This document shows positions 1-5,000 of a stretch of 7,595 nucleotides of DNA, piece after piece. Numbering within the stretch: position 1 is the stretch's first letter; each line of letters starts with the position of its first letter. The stretch is from JAUPVL01 sp964512085 (GTDB lineage Bacteria > Patescibacteriota > Saccharimonadia > CAILAD01 > BJGX01): positions 1-7,595 of the forward strand of contig CAZEIU010000031.1 in assembly GCA_964512085.1 (NCBI GenBank), given 5' to 3'. The position numbers and the translations under genes were made by a program. The notes beneath the pieces were generated by a model, which saw only the letters and a program-made list of their open reading frames with translations, was not told the DNA's origin and did not search any database.

Positions 1-1
1 T

Positions 2-91
2 TCTTGGTTTAGCTGGGGATCTCCAGTTGGGCTAGGCTTATTTTTTCTAGCTGTTGCTGGGGCAATCTGGATAATTACTAAAGCCTTATAG
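2..91 (+). CDS. C-terminal tail of a small membrane protein (partial)
   Basis: The first bases continue an open frame that enters from the left and stops at TAG (89-91), leaving 29 residues. They read SWFSWGSPVGLG followed by a hydrophobic stretch (LFFLAVAGAIWII) and the end TKAL, so the protein finishes in one membrane-spanning helix with a very short cytoplasmic or external tail. The Trp-rich, Gly/Pro-containing run just before the helix resembles an interfacial segment. I do not recognise a named family from this piece. A strong intrinsic terminator follows 16 bases after the stop, which supports this being a real gene end. The start and full length lie outside the window. Confidence 0.6.
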   Translation, partial: SWFSWGSPVGLGLFFLAVAGAIWIITKAL

Positions 92-106
92 TTACCAAAA
101 ACAAAT

Positions 107-142
107 AAACGGAACATCATGTCTGATTGTTCCGTTTTTTTT
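107..142 (+). terminator. Rho-independent terminator between convergent genes
   Basis: A perfect 10-bp stem (107-116 paired with 128-137, core ACGGAACA) encloses an 11-nt loop and runs directly into eight T residues (135-142). It terminates the plus-strand gene ending at 91. On the opposite strand the tail after the stem is also rather T-rich, so it may work for the minus-strand gene ending at 159 as well. Confidence 0.9.
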
Positions 143-158
143 GATTGTATTTTATAAA

Positions 159-509
159 CTAATTAAATTGACGAAGCCCAGAGTAGATAAATAATATTAC
201 TAATGCAAAAATAACTTGAGCAACACCAAGTTTTATTGCTAACAGCGACAAATCATCTTTGTATTTATTGTGAGCCAAGATAGAACATATAAAACTTATC
301 ACTAAGCTAGATACAAATATTGCTATACCAAATATCATTATCTCTTTTAAATAAGCGAGATTATATCTTACATTAATATTTTGTGGGTTGGCAGATTTAA
401 TTATATACTCGAATGTTTTGCTAGTAGCTATTGTGAGAGGAAAAGTAAGAGCCGAAAGCCAAATACTAAATAAGGCCAATTTATTGTTTTTCATGATCTT
501 ATTGTACAC
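159..509 (-). CDS. Small three-helix membrane protein, unknown function
   Basis: This 116-residue hydrophobic protein has predicted membrane helices near residues 11-29, 57-78 and 91-111. The stretch between helices 1 and 2 is polar (about residues 30-55) and probably extracytoplasmic or a loop. There are no catalytic motifs and I do not recognise the family. Two starts are credible. A GTG at 507-509 has a GGAG 7 nt upstream (517-520 on the plus strand). An ATG at 492-494, giving MKNNKLAL, lies exactly six bases after a TACAAT -10-like hexamer (501-506) and would be translated from a leaderless mRNA. A CRP-like box (527-542) sits upstream at the spacing of a class II activator site for the latter promoter. 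The gene is divergent from the microprotein unit and ends at the shared terminator. Confidence 0.72.
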   Translation of the reverse strand: MYNKIMKNNKLALFSIWLSALTFPLTIATSKTFEYIIKSANPQNINVRYNLAYLKEIMIFGIAIFVSSLVISFICSILAHNKYKDDLSLLAIKLGVAQVIFALVILFIYSGLRQFN

Positions 510-526
510 GTATTATCTCCATAAAC

Positions 527-542
527 TGTAAAAAATTTCACA
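527..542 (-). promoter_or_regulatory. CRP-like 16-bp box A, upstream of the minus-strand membrane gene
   Basis: The site reads TGTAA-AAAATT-TCACA on the plus strand, one base from the classical TGTGA-N6-TCACA palindrome. On the minus strand it ends 20 bp before the TACAAT hexamer at 501-506, which centres it at about -40.5 if transcription starts at the ATG (492-494). It differs from box B (inverted) at one position and from box C at two. The binding protein is inferred to be the Crp/Fnr regulator encoded at 1090-1728. Confidence 0.65.
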
Positions 543-564
543 TCTTTAATTTAATAGTCTTTTG

Positions 565-580
565 TGTGAAATTTTTTATA
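565..580 (+). promoter_or_regulatory. CRP-like 16-bp box B, upstream of the microprotein unit
   Basis: The site reads TGTGA-AATTTT-TTATA and is in inverted orientation to box A, 22 bp away (centre to centre 38 bp), in the divergent intergenic region 510-639. Two candidate -10 hexamers follow, 11 bp apart: TATCAT (591-596, 5/6 match) and TAAGAT (602-607, 4/6 match). With the second, the box is centred at -41.5 (class II activator position). With the first it is centred at -30.5 and would overlap RNA polymerase contacts. The sequence alone does not decide between activation and repression. Confidence 0.6.
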
Positions 581-639
581 GCACTCAAAATATCATAGCG
601 CTAAGATGGTAATGTAAATAACAGAGCAGGAGGTGCAAA

Positions 640-801
640 ATGAGTCCAGATGACTTAAGAGAGCAAGCTAATCAAAAAAGAGAAGAAATAGAAAATATAA
701 GTTATGATGCCGACAAACTAGATGAGCTCGCCGATCAAAAAGAAGCGGAGATAGAGAAAGCTCAAGCTGATATGGAAGAAGCCTCAGATGAATATGAATA
801 A
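640..801 (+). CDS. Acidic 53-residue microprotein, probable helical/coiled-coil
   Basis: An ATG at 640 follows a near-perfect Shine-Dalgarno AGGAGGT (628-634) by 5 nt. The product begins MSPDDLREQANQKREEIENI and ends EYE before TAA. It has about 20 acidic against 6 basic residues, no Cys, no Trp, no proline after residue 3 and no hydrophobic segment. A long soluble alpha-helix with heptad-like I/L spacing is therefore likely. I do not recognise the family. It is the first gene of a short transcription unit that contains the basic microprotein at 897-1049 and lies downstream of CRP-like box B. The excellent ribosome site and codon-consistent frame argue for real expression. Opposite net charges suggest, without proof, that the two products could interact. 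Confidence 0.75.
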   Translation: MSPDDLREQANQKREEIENISYDADKLDELADQKEAEIEKAQADMEEASDEYE

Positions 802-833
802 TAATAGTTTCGTGTAGCAATTAAACATTCAAT

Positions 834-856
834 GGAGGTGTGTAGTGGCAAAATAA
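834..856 (+). other. Strong Shine-Dalgarno in front of a three-codon minimal ORF
   Basis: GGAGG (834-838) is placed 6 nt before GTG-GCA-AAA-TAA (845-856), which would encode only Met-Ala-Lys. A second reading starts at the ATG overlapping the SD (832) and gives a 10-residue peptide. It lies between the two microprotein genes. It may be a ribosome-loading or regulatory mini-ORF, or the remnant of a lost gene. Confidence 0.3.
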
Positions 857-896
857 ATCTATAATAACTAATTTGTTAATGGAGGAGTTAATAATA

Positions 897-1049
897 ATGA
901 AATTCATTAAGTTTAAAACCTTACAAAGACAAAAAAGCCAATCGAAGTACAATAACCAATACGATCTGCTTGATGAGATGGCCATTAAGTGGGCTAGAAA
1001 AGCAGAGTATTATAAAAGCAAGAAATATAGAGATTTAGCAACTTTATAG
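897..1049 (+). CDS. Basic 50-residue microprotein, unknown function
   Basis: An ATG at 897 follows GGAGGAG (881-887) with 9 nt between, an acceptable ribosome site. The product starts MKFIKFKTLQRQKSQSKYNN, contains DEMAIKWARKAEYYKSKKYR in its second half and ends LATL before TAG. It has about 13 Lys/Arg against 5 acidic residues, so it is strongly basic. It carries several Tyr and a single Trp in an amphipathic helical stretch (about residues 21-46). It has no membrane helix and I do not recognise the family. Nucleic-acid or membrane-surface binding is possible from the charge, but that is inference. It is 95 bp downstream of the acidic microprotein on the same strand with no terminator between, so the two are probably co-transcribed. 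A perfect hairpin ends the unit. Confidence 0.7.
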   Translation: MKFIKFKTLQRQKSQSKYNNQYDLLDEMAIKWARKAEYYKSKKYRDLATL

Positions 1050-1059
1050 TGTACTGAGT

Positions 1060-1095
1060 ATTTAATTAAGAGAGCATTAGCTCTCTTAATTAAAT
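1060..1095. terminator. Perfect 16-bp hairpin between convergent genes
   Basis: The arms 1060-1075 and 1080-1095 (core TTAATTAAGAGAGC) are exact reverse complements around a 4-nt loop (ATTA). The hairpin lies between the basic microprotein gene and the convergent Crp/Fnr gene and contains the latter's stop codon. No clean T-run follows on either strand, so it is a less typical bidirectional terminator, or an mRNA 3'-end stabilising structure. Confidence 0.7.
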
Positions 1096-1728
1096 TTCTA
1101 AATCTTTGTCGACTTTTTTTTCGTCTATCTTCATAGGTGTTTTTCCGCGGTACTTAACAATATTGCGTCTTTTAAGCTTATTCATAACGCTACTGACAGT
1201 TTCTCGTGTAAGCCCCGAGAAATTGGCCAGCTCGCTTTGTGTTACTGGTATTTCTACTGTTACTTTATCGTCTTTTGTCTTCTTGCCATGTCTTTTGCCG
1301 AAATATTTGAGTGCGAATAGTACTTTGGTCTCGGCTTTTAATTGCGTTAGGCCATTAACTCTTCTATTGAAATCTAAATGTCTTTTGGCAAGACTTACGG
1401 TGGTAGCAAATAAAGCTTCGGGATGAGTTTTTACAAAGTTTATATACTCATCCTTAGGAATAATAGCTATATCGCATTTGGTGTGGGCTTCATAATAATA
1501 CTGTGCTCTTTTCATGTTTAAATAAAGAACAGCCACGGGGAATATCTCGCGTGTCTTATCGTATGACAATGGCTTTTCATCACCTTCGTTGCTGATGTCA
1601 TATACTCTTACTCTTCCTTTAAGTATAAAATAACCGCAAGATACCCTATCTCCTTGGTGCAAGATTATTTCTTTTGGCTTAAATGTTTTTACAGGATATT
1701 GCTTGGCGAAGTTAATAAGTTCTTCCAT
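1090..1728 (-). CDS. Crp/Fnr-family transcriptional regulator
   Basis: This 212-residue protein has the usual length and two-part layout of the family. Residues 12-95 form a cyclic-nucleotide-binding-type beta-roll (QGDRVSCGYFILKGRVRVYD). A long dimerisation helix spans about 104-150, and a C-terminal winged helix-turn-helix follows (163-185, TQSELANFSGLTRETVSSV). The recognition helix carries Arg175-Glu176, matching the Arg-Glu pair by which E. coli CRP reads the TGTGA half-site, while the third CRP contact (Arg185) is Ser180 here. The phosphate-binding cassette of cAMP receptors (Gly-Glu then Arg-Ser/Thr-Ala) is not recognisable. Only two Cys (31, 85) are present, so neither cAMP nor an FNR Fe-S cluster is supported as signal. 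No Shine-Dalgarno precedes the ATG, and TACAAT six bases upstream suggests a leaderless mRNA. CRP-like box C overlaps its -35, consistent with autoregulation. Confidence 0.92.
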   Translation of the reverse strand: MEELINFAKQYPVKTFKPKEIILHQGDRVSCGYFILKGRVRVYDISNEGDEKPLSYDKTREIFPVAVLYLNMKRAQYYYEAHTKCDIAIIPKDEYINFVKTHPEALFATTVSLAKRHLDFNRRVNGLTQLKAETKVLFALKYFGKRHGKKTKDDKVTVEIPVTQSELANFSGLTRETVSSVMNKLKRRNIVKYRGKTPMKIDEKKVDKDLEI

Positions 1729-1734
1729 CCCATC

Positions 1735-1761
1735 ATTGTATTACATTATTTTAAAATGTAA
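1735..1761 (-). promoter_or_regulatory. Probable leaderless promoter of the Crp/Fnr gene
   Basis: On the minus strand TTTACA (1757-1762) is followed after 16 bp by TACAAT (1735-1740), then six bases and the ATG at 1726-1728. Transcription would start at or next to the A of the ATG. The -35 element overlaps box C, so regulator binding there should interfere with polymerase. Confidence 0.55.
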
Positions 1762-1772
1762 AAAATTTTATA
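1757..1772 (+). promoter_or_regulatory. CRP-like 16-bp box C in the crp/ytxH divergent region
   Basis: The site reads TGTAA-AAAATT-TTATA. For the plus-strand YtxH-like gene, TATCAT (1794-1799) begins 21 bp after the box, which centres it at -41.5, the class II activator position. A second possible -10, TATAAC (1783-1788), lies 11 bp nearer, in the same register as the two candidates after box B. For the divergent regulator gene the box is centred at about -36.5 and covers the -35. One site could thus activate ytxH and repress crp. Confidence 0.65.
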
Positions 1773-1823
1773 GTAAGCAATATATAACTTACCTATCATA
1801 TATGTATTAGAGGAGGACCTTCT

Positions 1824-2129
1824 ATGCAGAAAGACAAAGCCAATATTAGCAGTATAATAAGTTTATTAGCAGGTGCATGTATAGGCTACATAATAGCGGC
1901 ATTTACCTTGCCTAAGATTGGCATTGAAAACCGCGAAGATATAAAAAGTAAAATTGAAGATGTTAAAGAAAATGCTAAAGAAAGCGTAGAATCAAAAAGC
2001 AAGGTAGCACTAGGCACTATCAAAAACAAACTACTGGGTAATGATAATTTCTACGATGAAGCCAAAAAACTATCACAAAACTATACTAAGCAGTTAGAGG
2101 AGTTAGCCAAAAAATATGAGGAAAAATAA
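1824..2129 (+). CDS. YtxH-like small membrane-anchored stress protein
   Basis: This 101-residue protein has one N-terminal membrane helix (about residues 9-29) with small-residue spacing, LLAGACIGYIIAAFTLPKIG. It resembles the LxGxxxGxxxxxLxAPxxG signature of YtxH-domain proteins. The rest (35-101) is a highly charged, helix-forming tail with repeated Lys/Glu patterns (EDIKSKIEDVKENAKESVES), typical of the family. YtxH proteins are often general-stress-induced; their molecular role is poorly defined. The ATG has an excellent Shine-Dalgarno (AGGAGG, 1811-1816, 7 nt spacing). The gene is divergent from the Crp/Fnr gene and shares CRP-like box C with it, so control by that regulator is likely. 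A tiny DUF6496-like gene follows immediately and is probably co-transcribed. Confidence 0.75.
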   Translation: MQKDKANISSIISLLAGACIGYIIAAFTLPKIGIENREDIKSKIEDVKENAKESVESKSKVALGTIKNKLLGNDNFYDEAKKLSQNYTKQLEELAKKYEEK

Positions 2130-2136
2130 CAGAATT

Positions 2137-2271
2137 ATGCAACAAAAAATAAAACAAGTTATGCATGAATATAAACATGGCAATCTTACAATTGGGCAAT
2201 CTAATAAAAAAGTAAAAAATAGAGATCAAGCTATAGCAATAGGTATCTCAGAATCAAGAAAAGCCAAATAG
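2137..2271 (+). CDS. DUF6496-like microprotein (44 residues)
   Basis: The 44-residue product contains VMHEYKHGNL, then KKVKNRDQAIAIGISESRKAK before TAG. This matches from memory the layout of the DUF6496 family: a VMxEFKxGxL block, a short Gly/Ser/Lys linker, and a KVxNRxQAIAIALSEA block. The family is small, basic, widespread and of unknown function. The start is uncertain. The ATG at 2137 lacks a clear ribosome site, whereas an in-frame ATG at 2116 overlaps the end of the YtxH-like gene and adds seven residues (MRKNNRI). That would fit translational coupling, with GAGG-type sequences further upstream. The gene is only 7 bp after the YtxH-like stop on the same strand, so the two form a two-gene unit under box C. 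Confidence 0.75.
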   Translation: MQQKIKQVMHEYKHGNLTIGQSNKKVKNRDQAIAIGISESRKAK

Positions 2272-2283
2272 GCTCAATTCTTG

Positions 2284-2308
2284 TTAGATAACGTTTCTTT
2301 TTATCTAA
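2284..2308. terminator. Weak inverted repeat at the convergent DUF6496 / AI-2E ends
   Basis: TTAGATAA (2284-2291) and TTATCTAA (2301-2308) are exact reverse complements around a 9-nt T-rich loop, overlapping the AI-2E stop codon (2305-2307). A second small hairpin (AGCC 2262-2265 with GGCT 2271-2274, flanked by CAAGAA and TTCTTG) spans the DUF6496-like stop. Neither has a proper downstream T-run, so termination here is only plausible. Confidence 0.35.
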
Positions 2309-3435
2309 TCACTACCGTAGTTTTGTTTGTAAATTTGAAGTGTGCTAATAAACAAAACTAGTATAATTGTGCCATAAAATATTCCCATCACCCCAAAGAC
2401 TGCTAAACCGGCGGTGACCGCAACAATTGTAAGTGATGGATGTATGCGAACTTTCTTGGGTAATGTAATTGGTCTAAATACGAGATCGAGTTGATTGAGT
2501 ATTACAAGCTGTACCAAAATTAAAACAGCGGCATTGAAATAGTTGCCCATTAAAGCAAAGATTATTGCCCCACCAAAAGTAAAAATCGTGGTACCAAGGT
2601 AAGGTATAAAACCTAGTATAAAAGCAATAGAAGCTAAGAAAACTGCATTAGGAATACCAAGAGCCCAGAATGTAATTCCCATAATTGTGGAGGCAGTAAG
2701 GCTTATTACGAACGAACCAACAACTGTGCCCTTCATAAGTAAACGCACCTTTTCTATATAGTCCTGAGTAATGTCTCGCCCAAGCGGAGAAGCAGAAAGC
2801 GACATTTCTTTGAGCTTATTCATTCGGGGCAATAAATACACAAACAACACAATAAAAATCATTAAGTAGACGCCAAAGCTAATGGCGCTTTTAATAAGAT
2901 TACTTGTAAATGAAACTGCCGAGGAGCTAATATTTTGTATCAAATTATTAATAGCATTATCGATTTGTTGTTGACTAACATCAAATGGCAATGAGCTGGC
3001 AATTTTGTTGATACTATTGACTGTAGTTTGGTATGTCGATGAACTAGATAGATCGCCTATATTGGCAGATAAAGAAGATATTTCGGCCACAAGTCTACTG
3101 GCAATAAACACAAAAGGCAAGACAATGACAAGCACCATAAAAATTGTGCTTAATATTGTACTGATTCGCTGTGAATGGGTTTTTTTGTAAATATACTTAT
3201 AGACTGGATGAATAAGTACCGCAAATAATATTGCAAAAAATATTGGGCTAAAATAATCCTTAAAAAGATAAATTAGCAAAATAGACATAAAAGAAAAAAG
3301 CATAGCAAAATATATCTTGGCTCTCACGTTTTGCAATACTAACTCTACCTCTTTTGGCGATACAATATCTTTTTTAGATTTAGATTTGGGTAGAAGATTT
3401 GTAACTGAGCTTATGATCTTATGAGTAATATTCAT
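2305..3435 (-). CDS. AI-2E family transporter (PerM/TqsA-like exporter)
   Basis: This 376-residue integral membrane protein shows the AI-2E family plan. A pair of N-terminal helices (about 42-58, 63-80) and a third (92-114) come first. A large Ser/Asn-rich, mostly hydrophilic segment follows (115-182), with further helices at 183-203, 237-258, 262-313 and 332-366. Diagnostic pieces are visible: GFIPYLGTTI (275-284, the conserved Pro-x-x-Gly region) and the C-terminal block HPSLTIVAVTAGLAVFGVMG (332-351). Members export small molecules, including the AI-2 signal in E. coli, or act as Na+/H+ antiporters. The substrate here is unknown. The gene lies 38 bp after a four-helix membrane gene on the same strand, but also has its own promoter-like sequence (TAGACA, 17 bp, TATACT) ending 7 bases before the ATG. 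No Shine-Dalgarno is visible, so a leaderless transcript is likely. Confidence 0.92.
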   Translation of the reverse strand: MNITHKIISSVTNLLPKSKSKKDIVSPKEVELVLQNVRAKIYFAMLFSFMSILLIYLFKDYFSPIFFAILFAVLIHPVYKYIYKKTHSQRISTILSTIFMVLVIVLPFVFIASRLVAEISSLSANIGDLSSSSTYQTTVNSINKIASSLPFDVSQQQIDNAINNLIQNISSSAVSFTSNLIKSAISFGVYLMIFIVLFVYLLPRMNKLKEMSLSASPLGRDITQDYIEKVRLLMKGTVVGSFVISLTASTIMGITFWALGIPNAVFLASIAFILGFIPYLGTTIFTFGGAIIFALMGNYFNAAVLILVQLVILNQLDLVFRPITLPKKVRIHPSLTIVAVTAGLAVFGVMGIFYGTIILVLFISTLQIYKQNYGSD

Positions 3436-3442
3436 GTCTCGA

Positions 3443-3471
3443 AGTATAGCTTATTATTGGTGAAATGTCTA
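3443..3471 (-). promoter_or_regulatory. Promoter of the AI-2E gene, probably leaderless
   Basis: On the minus strand TAGACA (3466-3471) and TATACT (3443-3448) are separated by 17 bp, followed by seven bases (TCGAGAC) and the ATG at 3433-3435. Transcription would start at about the base just before the ATG. The -35 element touches the stop codon of the upstream gene (3474-3476). Confidence 0.6.
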
Positions 3472-3473
3472 AG

Positions 3474-4448
3474 CTATTTTTTCTTCTTAAACAACTTATG
3501 GTATTTTAACTGAAAATATTTTTGAATTTCTTTGGGTTTAAAGTTAACCCCAAAATTTTTAAAATACCAAGCAAAAATTGCAAAAAGTACAGCTAGACCC
3601 AGATACCACCAAACAAAACTTCGACTAAGTTCAAAGAATTGATTTACAATAGAATTTATTAGCTGATTTATTTCGGAACCACTATTTTCGGTAATATTGG
3701 TTGGGACAAAGTTGGCAATTAAGGCTGGCGCCAAGTAACTCAATGCAAGTATAGATATACCGCTTACTATCATTATTTTTGCAAACATTCTAAATAATTT
3801 ACGCAAGTCTTTATAAAATAGGCCGACTAGAGTGAGGGCAGAAAATACTATTAACACCCATGCTACAGTATATGCTTTTAGAATATTTTCATATCCTTGA
3901 CGAAGTTTTACTATTTTTATCAACACACTGTTAGGATTCTTCTGACCATCGACAATAGTTACGGAGTTGGGTACAGAAGTAACAAAGTTATTGAGAGTTG
4001 TTTCTATGCCCTCACCTAATTTGAAAGAGGCTATGTAAGAACTTAAATTCTCTTTGTAGGGCTGTAAATTAAACTCAACATTATTATTTGTAAGAGTTAA
4101 AACTTGTTTGCTATTTAGTCGCTTTATCTGAAATTTAATAACTGGTTCGGCAATATTCTGTACCAATTTTGGCGTGATTATAAGATCAGTAAGTTTATTT
4201 ATAATTGATCGTTCTATTAAGTTTTGCTGAACTTTTTCTGGTAATCTACCTTGAATTTCAGATTTTATTATTTGCGAAGTGTAGCTAAAAGTCGATGAAT
4301 TCTCAAAAAAAGTAATGGTATTTTGAGCATTTGTGAATGTTGATTTGAATACACTTAAATATGGCAGCAATAATAACGATATAGTAATTAAAAGCACTGC
4401 AATTGGCGTAAGCCACTTGACATAATTAGGTACTTTTTCTTTTGGCAT
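3474..4448 (-). CDS. Four-helix membrane protein with a large extracytoplasmic domain, unknown function
   Basis: This 324-residue protein has one N-terminal membrane helix (about 13-32) and a hydrophilic, probably extracytoplasmic domain of some 155 residues (33-190). Three further helices follow (193-212, 222-246, 277-296), then a very basic cytoplasmic tail ending in Lys-Lys-Lys-Lys. The domain is helical at first (SQIIKSEIQGRLPEKVQQNL), then likely beta (NNVEFNLQPY; NSVTIVDGQKNPN). No catalytic motif is evident and I cannot name the family. The TM - large loop - TM - TM plan loosely recalls hypothetical membrane proteins of Actinobacteria. The ATG lies 3 nt after the stop of the HdeD-like gene, and the AAAGG ribosome site lies inside that gene's last codons. 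The two are therefore tightly coupled, suggesting a shared envelope function. Confidence 0.8.
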   Translation of the reverse strand: MPKEKVPNYVKWLTPIAVLLITISLLLLPYLSVFKSTFTNAQNTITFFENSSTFSYTSQIIKSEIQGRLPEKVQQNLIERSIINKLTDLIITPKLVQNIAEPVIKFQIKRLNSKQVLTLTNNNVEFNLQPYKENLSSYIASFKLGEGIETTLNNFVTSVPNSVTIVDGQKNPNSVLIKIVKLRQGYENILKAYTVAWVLIVFSALTLVGLFYKDLRKLFRMFAKIMIVSGISILALSYLAPALIANFVPTNITENSGSEINQLINSIVNQFFELSRSFVWWYLGLAVLFAIFAWYFKNFGVNFKPKEIQKYFQLKYHKLFKKKK

Positions 4449-4451
4449 GAT

Positions 4452-4994
4452 TTAACCTTTCTTTTTTGCTCTAGGGGTAAACAAACTTGTTAGTAATAGT
4501 ATGGTACCTATTATTATAACGTATATACCAAATAGCCACACGATATTTAAAACTCCTTCGGCAGGGCTTAGTAACATATAAAGACCAAAGAATACCGAAA
4601 TAACACCCACCAGCATCATTATCCAGCTGTGCGACATCTTTAGCTTCATAGCTTTATAGCTAATTGATATATCAAAAATACTAAATAGCAATGCCCAAAA
4701 AGCTATGATAAGACCTATTAATCCGGCTGCAAACTCGGGCTTAATGATTAGATAAACACCAAATGTTACCCCAAATATGCCAAGAACTATATTTAACCAC
4801 GTGTGCGGATTTGTCTTATCAAACAAAGGTTCTAATATCGAAAAAAGACCTACTAAAATTAGATTGAGTGAAAAAAACAAAATCACTACATATACGGTTG
4901 CTTGTGGCCAGAATACTAAAATTAAACCAAGAAGTACGTTAGCTAAGCCTCGCCAAGCCAACGCACTTCTTGTAGGAACTTGCAATAAGTCCAT
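4452..4994 (-). CDS. HdeD/DUF308-family membrane protein, copy 2
   Basis: This 180-residue protein has six predicted membrane helices (about 13-30, 32-54, 66-84, 88-112, 122-143, 147-173), the usual HdeD/DUF308 topology of three two-helix repeats. Characteristic strings are WRGLANVLLGLILVFWP (14-30) and LIIAFWALLF (95-104). E. coli HdeD contributes to acid resistance at high cell density; the biochemical activity of the family is unclear. The start is 6 nt after the stop of copy 1, with no clear Shine-Dalgarno, so translation is probably coupled. The last codons contain the ribosome site for the next gene. It is clearly paralogous to the protein at 5001-5555: both begin with a Pro-Thr-Arg motif before RG(V/L)AN(I/V)LLGLI and share the identical ten-residue LIIAFWALLF. 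Confidence 0.88.
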   Translation of the reverse strand: MDLLQVPTRSALAWRGLANVLLGLILVFWPQATVYVVILFFSLNLILVGLFSILEPLFDKTNPHTWLNIVLGIFGVTFGVYLIIKPEFAAGLIGLIIAFWALLFSIFDISISYKAMKLKMSHSWIMMLVGVISVFFGLYMLLSPAEGVLNIVWLFGIYVIIIGTILLLTSLFTPRAKKKG

Positions 4995-5000
4995 TGTAGT

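Noticed and set aside
1106..1426. Plus-strand open frame opposite the Crp/Fnr gene
   Set aside because: It lies wholly within the regulator gene on the other strand, has no ribosome site and shows no family signature; the Crp/Fnr reading is unmistakable.
1090..1728. Identification of the regulator as FNR (oxygen-sensing Fe-S protein)
   Set aside because: Only two Cys are present and there is no N-terminal Cys cluster; the nearby boxes resemble CRP rather than the FNR TTGAT-N4-ATCAA site.
3005..3190. Short plus-strand frame opposite AI-2E
   Set aside because: It is antisense to a clearly conserved transporter and lacks a ribosome site.
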